Below, one piece after another: positions 12,119 to 23,810 of a stretch of DNA of 64,000 bases. A program made the position numbers and the translations under genes. Origin of the DNA: Cristatella mucedo (lineage: Eukaryota; Bryozoa; Phylactolaemata; Cristatellidae); contig WPIO01000093.1 of NCBI GenBank assembly GCA_009760855.2, positions 1,145,001 to 1,209,000 on the forward strand. The letters are read 5' to 3'. The first letter of the stretch is position 1, and every line of letters begins with the position of its first letter. The notes below the pieces were generated by a model, which did not search any database, was not told the origin of the DNA, and saw only the letters and a list, made by a program, of their open reading frames with translations.

Positions 12119-12261
12119 TAATAGGAGATAGCTCGAAGATTGAGCGCTCGAGCATAATCAAAAGAACAATCCTTGCTTTTTTTTGCTTTGTTTTTCATTT
12201 ACCATAGCTTCGGGTAAAAGGTAGACTCTTGGCCAGTAGGTACGCTTCTTTTTGATTAAGA

Positions 12262-13222
12262 TTGTTATAGAACCAACTTACTAGTTATGGGCAAACCAAG
12301 TGTGATTCAGAAATTGGCAAGGCTACCGCGCAAAATCGGCTCTGCCAGCACATCTCCTGTTGAATTTGCACAAAATCTAGCTGTCATGTTCTAAAGTGAC
12401 CTTTCGTTAGACGACCACATCAGCTCCACAGTCAAATCTGCCTACTTTCAGCTACATAAAATTGCTAAAATTTAGGCTTGTTTAGACAGGGATACCACAT
12501 TTAAGTTGGTCCATGTATTTGTGACATCTCGTCTTGACTTCTCTTACCCACTGCTTGCTGACCTACCAGCCTGTGCACTCAGACGCTTACAGCTGGTTCA
12601 AGATTCTGCAGCTAGGCTTGTCTGTCGCGAGCGACGCAGTTGCCACACCACACCACTTCTCACCGATCTGCACTGGCTCCCAGCCAAGCAACGCATCTAC
12701 TTCAACGTTTTGTCACTCACTTTCAGGTCCCTTCATTCTTTGGCTCCGCCCTACCTATCAGATCCTCTCCCCCACCAGGCTAAGCATCGTTCCACCCACT
12801 TTTCGGAATCTAAGTGCTTAACTATACCTCGTACAAGCCTCAAATCCTTTAGAGACTGCGCCTTTAGATCGTATACTCTAAAAGCCTGAAACTCATTCCC
12901 GACCTGCGTCGCGATATCTCTCGACTTTTCCAACTTTATAAAAAACTAAAAACGCATCGATTTATGACAGCATTTAGTGGGTCCCTGTGATTCAACCTTT
13001 ACGTGCTCATGCGTGCTGACACTGTACATGCTGCCACTAACCGCACTTGCATGCTGACCCTGTGCATGTCACCCCTAACCATGTTATTCTTGATGTTTAT
13101 TGAGCACGCTACCACTAGCCATCCGATCCTGCTTCCTTTGCAGCAATTGTAAAGCGCCTAGAAAGAGATTGAGTTTTGTGAGGGCACTTTATCAAATGCA
13201 TTACTATTATTATTTTTTTGGG
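12262..13222 (+). mobile_element. LINE-A copy with distal RT and C-terminal region
   Basis: It starts just after the RT catalytic region (LLVMG-like GTTATGGGCAAACCAAGTG). The frame 12506-12889 reads VTSRLDFSYPLLADLPACA, RRLQLVQDSAARLVCRERR, CHTTPLLTDLHWLPAKQRI and LSDPLPHQAKHR. A stop interrupts the region before 12506 and frameshifts follow. The 3' tail (GCGCCTAGAAAGAGATTGAG) ends in ATTACTATTATTATT. It is an inactive 5'-truncated copy. Confidence 0.87.
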
Positions 13223-13653
13223 AGCTAGGATCTCATTACGGCCATCTATTTTAGGCTACAGGCAGGCGATGGAGCAGTCAAGCTCTGGCTTGGTCTCTCT
13301 CCCAGAAACTATACCATTAAGTGAGCGTCCATTCGGCTTGTGAAACTCTCTCGCTCATCATTGCAAATCATCTTCTACCAGACTGCCAACTTGACTTAGG
13401 TTTCTCGCAGCCGCGGTGGCGCAGCCGCCTAGTCTCTCAACTAGGGAATTTGAAGTCAGCCGAAGCTACCTTGTGTCGGCGACCGTACTTTCCTTACCCG
13501 TGATTAATCTGCATACCTCTGCGTCAAACCCACAATGAAGACGAGTGTCAAAGCCGTTGTCTAATCACGTTAGCAATTTTTGCCATGAGCTATCGCATTG
13601 CCGTCATGTTGGCAGGCACGTGCACAAAAGCTTTTGGCACACGTTCACTTCTG
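13223..13653. other. Unassigned sequence
   Basis: No gene, SINE or LINE match that I can support. It contains a GC-rich GGTGGCGCAGCCGCC segment near 13413. Confidence 0.4.
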
Positions 13654-13813
13654 ATCCGCTCCGCTCCTTCCCTCCGCTCCTTCGCTCCGCTCCGCTTCTT
13701 TGCTCCGCTCCGCTCCTTCTCTCCGCTCCGCTCCTTCGCTCCGCTCTGCTCCTTCTTTCTGCTCCTTTTCTCCGCTCCGCTCCGCTCCTTTGCTCCGCTC
13801 CTTCGCTCCTCCC
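13654..13813. repeat. CTCCG/CTCCTT minisatellite
   Basis: This is an imperfect tandem array of CGCTCCGCTCCTT-type units, about 15-18 bases each. It is read through as Ser/Ala/Pro/Leu/Arg-rich frames in all directions, which are repeat artefacts. Confidence 0.9.
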
Positions 13814-15480
13814 CCCACAGCGGGGCAGCAACCTGGGCCGCTTCCTATTCCGTCGCTCCCTACCGTCACCGACGACGGAATTCTATCTCTCTATTCCACT
13901 CGATGAGAGACCGCTGAGTTCGTGTCGAATGAGCGCTATTATTTTGCGCTGTATGTTTTCGTAAATCGCGAGTCAAACCCCCGCCTACATGAAAACTCTG
14001 CGGGTACTGCCCCAACATAAGAATGTGTGCCTTGTCTTGCGCCCCTGGCAGTGGCGCACTTCGCAGAGTGCTCTCTTTAGTTTCACACTCGAAGGAGCCG
14101 CAAAGACGGCTTCCCGGTTACGCACAAGACTTCGAGGGAAGGTGCGGCTAGCGAGCGAGCTCAGCGGAGCAACTATCGAGGCCGAGCGTCGGGCCGCGCG
14201 TCTTAACGACGGAGATTTCTCGCGTTTCCCTTAGTTGGGAAGCTGCTCTCTTTTTTTTGACGTGGCTTTAAAGGCTACTGCGGAAGCGATTGTTCGGCCG
14301 GCGAGTTCGCGGCGAATATTGGAGGGAGGCGATCATTTGAAGGGAGGTGACCGTTACCGTTACAGGACCTGAAGACGCGAGTATTTTTAGAAGATCTAAA
14401 AGAGCCTGGTGGTTGGCGCACTCCCCAACTGGGGACTCCTGTTTGTGGACATTACATGTCAGCTGCCTGTGCTCGTCGTCCTGTCGGCGCGTATTCAGGC
14501 GCCAGAGCCAACAGTCAGTGCCGCTTCGCCGCACGATACGCGCGTTCGATCGCGCCAAATAACTTGAGCGACGGTAGCGAGAAATAATTATAGTTCGCTG
14601 CTGTCGCTCAGACGCATTCCTGAACGTCGCTGCTCCTGCCAGGATTCGTGAGTTGGGATTTCTCTCGCGCGAAGCCCAGACGAAGCGAGGGAGGGCGCCA
14701 GGGACCTGGGACCTCGAGTGTTTCTCGCATTTTTTCTGGAGCTGCCACTTGTATCGTACACAGTTGCTCAGGCATTCAGGATCCGCTCTATTTTCCTAGC
14801 CGTAAACAGTTACAAGCACAGCGGCCACTCCTGCAGTTTGCCTGTTGTATGCATGTTCAATTGGCAATAAGCCCCTGATAATATGCGACCCGATTTTTAA
14901 TGACACATATGACCTGTTTACCGTGGCCGAGACCGGAATGACATAAAAACTCTCCGACTTCAACGAATCTCTCTCGGCAGCATCGTTGTCATCATCGCCG
15001 CAATCCAATAGTCGCGGTCCTATCCCAATGGAAGATTCCAGGAAGTCGATGTCAACATCCAACGGTCATCCAGCGAGCCTTTGATTTTGGACCCCTGGGG
15101 TCCTCTCCAGGTCCGCAACCTTTCATAATCTATGCGCTTCCTCTCGACGATAAAACAGCCAAGAAGAAGCTGGGCTTTTTTATGCACACTTTTATACATA
15201 CAGCTACGTATAATCCGGCTGGTTTAGCTGGCGCCGCCATTTTAGCGTGCAGCAGCTCGCTCCATCGAGCGCGCCTTCCCACGCCGACAGAACGGCCGCC
15301 GCACTCCGTTCCTCGGCTGCCGCCAATTGGATGGCAGCCGCAGCTCGGCTTTTTCGCGCGACACTTTGGTGACCGCCGCCACGCTCGGCATTGTTGCGAC
15401 AGCTGCAAGGTGCACAGCAGCAGCGCTCACGGGCTGGTTGGCTGTCGTTTTCGAGATCCAGCCGGATCGATCGATCGATC
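13814..15480. other. GC-rich unassigned sequence
   Basis: Several medium frames overlap in all directions (for example plus 13989-14234 and 15182-15775, minus 15130-15408). None carries a recognisable domain and no splice chain can be assembled. The base composition is higher in G+C than at 3.9-6.4 kb. Confidence 0.4.
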
Positions 15481-15483
15481 GAT

Positions 15484-15544
15484 CGCTGGCACTCGAGCGA
15501 TCGATCGAGTGCCAGCGATCGAGTGCCAGCGATCGAGTGCCAGC
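15484..15544. repeat. Inverted repeat fused to a 14-bp tandem array
   Basis: The arms CGCTGGCACTCGA (15484-15496) and TCGAGTGCCAGCG (15505-15517) are perfectly complementary around an 8-base loop, GCGATCGA. The right arm is the first of three head-to-tail copies of GATCGAGTGCCAGC (15503-15544). A GATC run (ATCGATCGATCGATCG) precedes the structure. Confidence 0.9.
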
Positions 15545-15984
15545 CGGATCGATGGTCAGCCGTCTGTCCGGATTTGCGCCAGTGCTATCGCCGGAACCGG
15601 TCGGCTGTTGCGTAGGCCGGAACGGACTCTGTCGGCGGCCAAAGAGCCTGTCCAACCGACTAGATCTGGAGCAGCGTCAGCCAGCCAGAGCCACCCCCTC
15701 CTAAGCCGCTCTTTGTCTGCGCATGGCTCCCAATTGCAGGCGCACAGCGACAGCAGTCCTGGCGCAAGCCGCTAGCCGGAGGTCGTGGCAGATCCCTTTG
15801 GGTTATTATCCTCGGTCGCTGACTTCCTTGGAGCACGCGCTCGCGCGCCCACTAAGGAACGCGTGCAGCTGCCAAAGCATTATGACGATGAAATGCGGGT
15901 GACATCTGCAGTGAGCGATCGCACGTCGTCGTCATTGGCCCGCAGGGGTCCGGCTGTCAGCAGTGCAAAGGATCTTGCGTGTGG

Positions 15985-16545
15985 ACGACACCCTCTCTCT
16001 CTTGCTCTCTCTGTCTCTCTGTCTCTCTCTCCCTCTGTCTCTGTGTCTCTCTCTGTCTCTCTCTGTCTCTGTCTCTGTCTCTCTGTCTCTCTGTCTCTCT
16101 GTCTCTGTCTCTCTGTCTCTCTGTCTCTCTGTCTCTCTGTCTCTCTGTCTCTCTGTCTCTCTGTCTCTCTGTCTCTCTGTCTCTGTCTCTCTGTCTCTCT
16201 GTCTCTCTGTCTCTCTGTCTCTGTCTCTCTGTCTCTCTGTCTCTCTGTCTCTCTGTCTCTCTGTCTCTCTGTCTCTCTGTCTCTCTGTCTCTCTGTCTCT
16301 CTGTCTCTCTGTCTCTCTGTCTCTCTGTCTCTCTGTCTCTCTGTCTCTCTGTCTCTCTGTCTCTCTGTCTCTCCCTGTCTCTCTCTCTCTCTGTCTCTCT
16401 CTCTCTCTCTCTGTCTCTCTGTCTCTCTCTGTCTCTCTGTCTCTCTCTCTCTGTCTCCCTCTCTGTCTCTCTGTCTCTCTCTCCGTCTCTCTCGCTCTCT
16501 CTCTCTCTCTCGCTCTGTCTGTCTGTCTCTCTCTTTCTTCCCCTA
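15985..16545. repeat. CTCTCTGT octamer satellite with (CT)n
   Basis: About 550 bases of CTCTCTGT units, sometimes shortened to CTCTGT, grade into CT dinucleotides at the 3' end. Long Ser/Leu/Val/Cys and Arg/Glu/Asp/Thr frames on both strands here come from the repeat and are not genes. Confidence 0.97.
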
Positions 16546-16579
16546 CCATCCTTGCCCTCCCGTCTCAGTTTATGTGATT

Positions 16580-17230
16580 CACAGCGTGCTGGTCTAACGG
16601 CTTGTGCAAGCGGGTGCTTGCAGTCGGTGCAAAGCCCTGCAGCTATGCTTGTCCGCCGTAAGCTGCATCGTAGTCACCACATCGCACCGCTTCTCACCAA
16701 GCTGTACTGGCTCCCAATCAAACAGCATATCGACTTTAAGGTTCTGTCACTCACTTTAGGTCCCTTCATTCTCTGGCTCCAGCCTAGCGATCAGAACTGC
16801 TCTCAAAACCAGCCTCGGCATAGGACCACCCACTCTTCTCACTCAAATCGCTTAGCTAAACTACGTACGAACCTCAAATCCTTTTGGAGACCGTGCCTTT
16901 AATACATATGCTCCCAATGTCTGGAACTCTCTCCCGACTGACGTCAGGACTCCCATGACATGATGAAACTTAAAAAGAAGCTTAAAACACACCTGTCTAT
17001 ATCAGCATTTTGAGTGTGTCCTTACGATCCACCCTATGTGTGCTTCAGCGTGCTTACTATGCATGCTGTGCATGCTACAGCTAACCATGCTTTTACATGT
17101 TGATACTGTGCCTGTCACCTCTAACTATGTCATGCTTGACGACATTGTGCATGCTACCACTAATCATTTGACCATGCTTTCTGTACAGCATATTTAAATT
17201 CCCTAGAAAGAGATTCAGATCTCTGTAGCC
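16580..17230 (+). mobile_element. LINE-A copy, 5' end joined to the octamer array
   Basis: The frame that passes through the array becomes LINE-A at about 16585 (TACASGCLQSVQSPAAMLVR, HIAPLLTKLYWLPIKQHIDF, SLTLGPFILWLQPS). It continues in broken frames to the family 3' tail at about 17200-17230 (CTAGAAAGAGATTCAG). Here the tail lacks ATT repeats and is followed by CT-rich sequence. Confidence 0.8.
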
Positions 17231-17239
17231 ATCTCTCAA

Positions 17240-17857
<618 letters not shown>

Positions 17858-18487
17858 TGTAAGTCCGTCTGTAACTCCGCAAAGCCATACAGACTAGGTG
17901 GGTGTTACGCAGGAGAGTTTTGTATAGCGCACTCACAGCCTAAGAGGCTTTCGGTACGCATTCGGTAGCCAACAGACTTCGTCTCACGCAACAAAAAGAA
18001 ACTGGGAAGCATAGCAGAGTCACGAGAGCAGTTGAGGTAATGAGTAGCATGGAAGTAGCAGCTCAGGACCGCTGAAAAGGATGAGCCATAGTCGGCAGCA
18101 GGAGAGTATTTGTCGTTGCGTAAGAATTGTGGAAGCGAGTTCCAGTCTAGGACATGCAGAGCTAAAGCTTCTGTCGCCAACGGTCTTTAAGCGGAGGAAT
18201 GGGCCAGTTAATTTATTGTCCACACAGGACCTGAGGGCATGAAGAGGCTGAAACTGATGCAGCAGTTCAGCTAGGTACGAAGCAGCCAAGCCGTGGCGGG
18301 CCTTGTGGGTCGGCGTAAGAACTTTGCTCCGTATCCGTTGCTCAATCGGCATTTATCCTATCTCTATTAGCAAATGAGACACGTGCTCAAGCCTCTGGGA
18401 CTTGAAGACTAGCCCTGCAGCCATACTCATAGTCAGCTGCAGTGGCCTAGTTGCTTTCTTCAGTGTCCCAGCCAAAGGGGAACCACG
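17858..18487 (-). mobile_element. LINE-B copy, 5'-truncated
   Basis: The minus strand matches LINE-B from the NSLLAGLP region (plus-strand CCCAGCCAAAGGGGAA at 18470-18487) to the 3' end GTTACAGACGGAC. Frames 18020-18352 and 17905-18180 carry MPIEQRIRSKVLTPTHKARH, LAASYLAELLHQFQPL and the C-terminal FHATHYLNCSRDSAML. The frames are shifted relative to each other, so the copy is inactive. Confidence 0.87.
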
Positions 18488-18712
18488 AAGCATACTACGA
18501 AACGCCCCCTAGTGGCTAGAGGCCGACCAATATTGCAGGTGCGGAAATCGCTCCACTCTTTGGCTCTTCCTATCGTTGGTGGTTGCATCCGTGAGGGCAT
18601 CTTGCCAGCGGACCGCAGGCAATCCGAGCGCAGTCGCCACTTCGCCACTTCGCGCTTCGACTTTCGCGGCTTCATTCTATCGCGTTTTTTTCTAATATAT
18701 TCATTAAAAAGG

Positions 18713-19222
18713 TAATAATAATAATAATGCACTTGATAAAGCGCCCTCAGAGAACTCAATCTCTCTCAACGCACTTTACATTTGCTGCAAAGAGAAATGC
18801 AATTGAATGGTGAGTAATATTTTGCTTGATAAACAAACAAAATGAATAGCACGGTTAGGGGGTCGCAATAGTCTGGAGCCAAAGAATGAGGGGGCCTAAA
18901 AGTGAGTGACAGGACCTTGAAGTCGATGAGTTACTTGACTGAAAGCCAGTGCAGGTCGGCGAGAAGTAGTGCGATGCGGAAACTGCGATGCTCACGACAA
19001 GCCTAGCTGCAGAGTTTTGCGCCAACTATACGCATCTGATTGCACACACCGGTTGACCAGCAAGCAGCGATTTGCAGAAGTCCAGACGGAATGTTACAGA
19101 CCAAATTGGATGTAGTATCCCTGCCCAAGCAAACTCGAATTTTAGCAATGTAATGTAGCTGAAAGTAGGCAGACTTGACTTTGGAGCTGATGCGGTCTTC
19201 TAACCAAAGGTCTCTTTGAGAC
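18713..19222 (-). mobile_element. LINE-A copy with internal deletion
   Basis: The plus strand begins with the reversed ATT repeat (AATAATAATAATAATGC) and the reversed LINE-A tail. After CACGGTTAGGGG at about 18860 it jumps directly to the coding segment around LAPAYL/SLTFRSL (plus CTGGAGCCAAAGAATGAG). Several hundred bases present in other copies are therefore missing. It ends near the LSLDDHI-equivalent position at about 19222. Confidence 0.82.
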
Positions 19223-19239
19223 CGGACACCTAGATTTTA

Positions 19240-19600
19240 CGAAGATCCAGCAGCAGAGAAGTGGCCACGAGCCGATTTTGAGCGGCGGCGGCCTCCCGAC
19301 CGTCTGCCGTCGGCGCGCGTAATCTAGCCGCCTGCTCGGCTAAGTAAACCGCTTAGGCTAACTTTGCAGACGATCACGACCTGCTCGCAGGACGCGCCGC
19401 GACGCTGCTGAGCTGTCCGGCGGCAGACGGGCGCGCGGTCGCGCCGTCGCCCCCGGCTGCTGACTTAATTAGTTACTCGCGCCGACCGCCACGGGCCGCC
19501 GTTACTGCCGCGAGCAGCGGCGGCGGCTCGCCTGTAGCGGCGGCGGCGGCGCGTGCGAGCCCGGCGCGCGCCTCGAGCGCTGCTTGCTACTTAGGCAGTG
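19240..19600. promoter_or_regulatory. CpG-rich patch, possible promoter or first exon
   Basis: CpG density is much higher than in any neighbouring kilobase, with many CGGCGG and GCGCGC strings. A minus-strand frame of 133 codons (19502-19903) starts upstream of it (MAAAPAWSQLLRLEYKSNFP) and ends Arg/Pro/Ala-rich inside it. I do not recognise the peptide. It could be a first exon of an unlinked minus-strand gene, or simply an unmutated GC-rich repeat. Confidence 0.25.
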
Positions 19601-21020
19601 CGCGGCAGGCCGCACGCTGAGCAGGGCGACGCCGGGGCGACGGCGGGATCGACCGAGCGTTCGCTGCATTGGCCCCGACGGCAGCGAATCCAGCGTGGAT
19701 TCGCTTTTGCTTTTGCAAAAGCACGGATAAGGCTCTCGCGAGCTTGCTGTCGAACTTGAATCTCGTAGCGCACTAAAAGTATCCGGCGGCGTTCCGATCG
19801 AGCCGTATGTTTCCTCGAGTTTTTTCAGGAGCGGTCCCAGAAGCGGAAAGTTACTTTTATATTCCAGTCGGAGCAGCTGCGACCAAGCAGGTGCTGCAGC
19901 CATCCTGATCGGTGCAAGCTAAGAACAATGCTTGCCGCGCCAGCACCCTTGCGGCCTGATCAGCGGGCGTGCCCATTTTTTACGCAAATCGTTTCTTATC
20001 CACTTTTAGCCCTACTCGAGATTACCTTTAGCCCCCCACCCTAAGTGACAGCGTGCCGAAATCGAAAATAATTGGCTTCCCGAACCTGTGCGCCGGTTAG
20101 ATGCTCAATCTCATTTCCAAGTATGAGCGGGATGTGAGTCCAATTACAGTAATGCTCGGAAAACGCGATCTGAGATAGACAAACTCAATAAGCGCGACTG
20201 AATGTAGACTCCCTCGTATATTTTTTTGTAAATGTGGAGTCTTTACAGCCCCTGCTGAAAAGCCTCTAAATTTATGTTTTCTTGCGAATGACACAATGCA
20301 GTGCTAAAGCTCATCCCGTAGACTAATATGCCGGAAGTTGGCCGAGGTAGCTGAACATGGACCGGCCGTCTTGTGAGCCCCTGCTGCTGCTGCTGCTGCT
20401 GCTGTAGTCAGCGCAGCGTCTGGCCACTAATGTATGCCCCACCTGCAGCCGGTGGTTGGGCAGTCGACTCGGCGCAGTGTACGGCCTTTGATGTAGGGGA
20501 TGTTGCCCGCGGCGTTTTCCCCCAACTGGGCCGCTCACCTCCGCGCTGGTGTCTCCGCGAGACTCCCCATGGTCTGCCGCCTCCGGAGCCACAGTAACAT
20601 GACAATCGCCGGCTCCAAAGATTAGCATCGTACTCCGAATTCCAAATTCCAAATTCCGAATTCCAAAAGACAATTGGAGGAGCGTAGGAGGGAGCCGCAA
20701 AACAGAGCCCTACTAGATGTCATATAAAAGACGGCTACTGACTACTGCAAAGGTGGACATCGAGTGGTATTTTAAGTCTGACTCAGTGATGAAGCTATTG
20801 TCATGTGTGCACGAATAGGCTGTGCAATCATATCTTTCGCACGAAACGCAGCCGACGCGGCGAGTGGGCGTCACGTGACAGTCAGACTGGAGGAACGGGG
20901 GGGGGCGGGGATAAAAAGTCGCAGAAGCAGCTCCAATGTGCGAGGATGTGCGTAAGGCAGCAGGAAATGCGGGTCACTAGCAGCTATTATTCCTATACTA
21001 CCGTCGTCTGGTTAATGCAA
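19601..21020. other. Unassigned sequence with short triplet and AATTCCA repeats
   Basis: It contains a (CTG)7-like run at 20384-20404 and a short AATTCCA/AATTCCG array at 20637-20666. Frames at 20323-20700 and 20805-21191 have no recognisable domain. Confidence 0.4.
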
Positions 21021-21220
21021 AATATAATTCATCATCCGTACAGCGCCCTCGGAGAACTCGATCTCTATTCAGGCTCTTCACATTCAGATGCCACGGGGCT
21101 CGAGGAGCCCGCGACCTCGGTCACGCGACCTCGGTCCGCGACCTCGACCATCGGCACATTTACTTCGATCTCGGTCGTTAGAGGCGAGTAACTTTTAGCC
21201 ACTGGGCCAAGCCAGCGTGG
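21021..21220 (-). mobile_element. SINE1, long subfamily, with duplicated internal motif
   Basis: Read on the minus strand it begins CCACGCTGGCTTGGCCCAGT and has the long-subfamily insert CCTCTAACGACCGAGATCGA. It then has three GACCGAGGTCGCG-type repeats before B-box GGGCTCCTCGAGCCCC and the common tail GAGCCTGAATAGAGATCGAG. The repeated motif makes this copy longer than the others. Confidence 0.75.
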
Positions 21221-21384
21221 AATGGTCTCTAGCCATTATACAATTCAAAAATCGCCTCTAATAGTCCAGCGAACATAATCTGGCAGATCTAGCATGCCTT
21301 TATTTCAGTACTTCAAGGAAAAAGAGAAAGATTTAGGTCTCTTACTTAAGGTGCTATGGTAATGTCTTGCTATCATTAGTGTTA

Positions 21385-21745
21385 TGAAATATGTCTTCGC
21401 CTATGTTCTCATTCCTGCACCATTCAAAATAGTCACCATTAGGCTACTCGTTAGGAAACCGACGCTGGACCAGAAAAGCTTAAGCAATATCTGCCCAGTC
21501 TCCCAGTTGCAGCTCCTATCAAAGACATTGGAACCACTAGTGACAGAGCAGCTGAACTCTTATATCAAAACTTCAAGCCTAGTATATAAGTTCCGGTCTT
21601 GTCTTAGAGCTAATTAATCCACCGAATCAGCACTCTTAGAAGTCTGTAAGACATTCTCAGGAACGTGCACTTATATATAGTCTCTCTGCTAGTTGTGCTG
21701 TATTTTGCGGCAGCATTTGATATTGATCACTCAAAAGTTGGTTCG
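21385..21745 (+). mobile_element. LINE reverse transcriptase N-terminal fragment
   Basis: The frame 21384-21617 reads RKPTLDQKSLSNICPVSQLQ, LLSKTLEPLVTEQLNSYI and SSLVYKFRSCLRAN. Broken frames after it read STESALLEV and FAAAFDIDHSKV, equivalent to the RT motif AAFDTIDH. These are RT fingers/palm motifs of a CR1/L2-like LINE. It is probably the upstream part of LINE-A, which elsewhere survives only as 3' pieces, but no copy spans the join. Confidence 0.75.
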
Positions 21746-21786
21746 GCTTCAATTCAATTCAATTTCAATTCAATTCAATTTAAAAT
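21746..21786. repeat. Short CAATT-type simple repeat
   Basis: This is an imperfect run of CAATTCAATTT units directly after the DIDHSK-encoding sequence, so it also marks the break in the LINE fragment. Confidence 0.8.
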
Positions 21787-22096
21787 CGGTTCCATGACTT
21801 GTGTATTGGCTCCGTCCGTATGCATTGCTCTTCTTGGACTTATGAAGGCTGCAATTCTGACTTGGGGTATCAATAACCATTGATATGCTGGCATTTGGTG
21901 GTGGACACAATGTGCCTGGAAAATGCAACAAAAAAGGGGGCGTCGTGCTTAAAGCAGCGGCAACGCTGCAGGGGAAGAACGCAAGAAGAAATGAGCTCTC
22001 AACAAGAAGAAACTCGGAGCCGCCGTTTAGCCGACCGCTGGTAAGTAGCGCGCACTGAATCATGCACTGGCAGGCAAGCAAACTGGAGCAAATGAG

Positions 22097-22256
22097 GCCG
22101 AGCTGGTTTGGCTGCAGCGATTCGGGTGCTCGCCCAGACCAAGGTCTGGCCGAGGTCGTGGGCTCCAAGGTCTCGTGGCATATGCGAAGCGCCTGAATGG
22201 AGAACAAGTTCTCTCAGGACGCTATACAAAGGAATTGCATTTATTTTATTATTAAG
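22097..22256 (+). mobile_element. tRNA-derived SINE1, short subfamily
   Basis: It starts GCCGAGCTGGTTTGGCTGCA and continues GTGCTCGCCCAGACCAAGG. The B-box region is mutated (GTGGGCTCCAAGGTCTCG). The tail GCGCCTGAATGGAGAACAAG, TTCTCTCAGGACGC is followed by an ATTTTATTATT end. Confidence 0.85.
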
Positions 22257-23810
22257 ACAAGCTCGCGTGGGCGCCGGGAAAGCTGAGCGGAACAGACGCG
22301 TTAATAGCGGTGACTTGTACGATACAATGGATGGCATCGCATTTTATTAGCGTGCTGGTCAGCTCGACGATATGCTGGTCTTTTATTTCAACACTGTTTA
22401 CAAGCGGCCTCGCTTTAGCTGTGCTAATTCAAGCTCATCGCCTGACTTCAAATATCACTCGAATGCTAAACTAAAAACAGGCGCTTGCATTAATCTACCA
22501 AGGAGGCTTCGCTCAAGCATTTGCAGCCGAGTAGGGTTCATTAGCCGGAGGTGGCTGATATGTCATACCGCCAGCTCAGGGGTGACCCCCGGCTGGGGCA
22601 AGCCCACTCATTGACTGGGGAGGCGGCAGAGTGGGGGAAGATGGCGTTGGCCGACGGGTAATCGGTCAGACGAACGGCGAGAAAAAAAGATTGATTACCA
22701 ATGATATTAGCATGCTATAATTAAACGTTAGTTGCGAAATCCCACGACGCCGAGAGCTTAGAGTGCGTCTTCACAGCTCCAATGAAATGAAAAAGAAGAA
22801 TCTTCGTGATCACGTTACACGGATTATTGCCAACAGCCTACTACGTCCATCTCGGCTTGTCTGGTTGACGGGCGACGGTTTGCGAAGATTACAATTTAGG
22901 CTGGCGCTACCACGACCGTTCGGCGTGCATGCTTTGTTGGTGGGCTAGTTTCTGGTGAGCGGGCAGAGGGAGCGCCAGTTAAGACAATGACTTCAGCTCG
23001 ATTCTGTCCTTGAGCCCAATCGGAAGTTTGCCATCACTCGCCGCTGCACGTCGGGTCCGTTGAACAGTACAAGTATGGCAGACGTGGAAATGAGCAGGGC
23101 GAGTTTCTATTCATCTCAAGCCAATCGGAGTTTGTAGTCGCTGCATTGGGTGACCGTGTGTTGCCGTAGAACAGTTAGCCTGTGACATGGCAATCGATTG
23201 GAGCATATGGCCCGAGTTCGCAAGTGCGCCATGGCTTGCGATTATGCGGGTGCACTGAGAACGCAGTGCAATGTATTATACAATCCACACTGAAGCTTTG
23301 CACACCCGATTTCTGGCGGATTCTAGTGGATTTTGGTATTCGCGCTGACCATTTCAGTTGATTGCAGTGCAACAGCACTTGATAACGCACGTTCGCAGCT
23401 GGAAATTTCTCGATGCCAATACACTGTGTACACTAAATTATGCTATCTAAATCAGGGGGAATCGGCTCCATTTCCAGTGGATTTGAGATAGATTGTAAGG
23501 GATTGCGGGGCTGAACCTGGCCTATGTTGTCACTTGATTTATAATGAGCGAAAAATAGCCCCCGAAAGCGCTTGAAATGTGTGTGTGTGTGTGTGTGCGT
23601 GTGTGTGGCGTGTCCGTTCGCTGCGGAGCGATAGCATTCCATCAGCGTGGTGCAGTCGCTCGCTCAAGAACGGATAGAATTAGCAGCATTACGAGGAATA
23701 ATGCATGCAGTGGAGCGGAAGTTCAACTCAGTGATAAGACTGTGTTTCGAGCATTGGTGTTGCGTAAGAGCCCAACTCAGCGGCTAAGTAAACAACTTGT
23801 TGTCGACATT
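22257..23810. other. Unassigned sequence with a (TG)n run
   Basis: No recognised gene or repeat family. A short TG run lies at 23578-23609. Frames such as plus 22372-22614 and minus 21770-22207 overlap SINE1 or have no domain. Confidence 0.4.

Noticed and set aside
15932-16902. Long Ser/Leu/Val/Cys-rich and Arg/Glu/Asp/Thr-rich ORFs (up to 307 codons)
   Set aside because: They are translations of the CTCTCTGT octamer array in every frame. The only real coding similarity is the LINE-A fragment at the 3' end of one frame.
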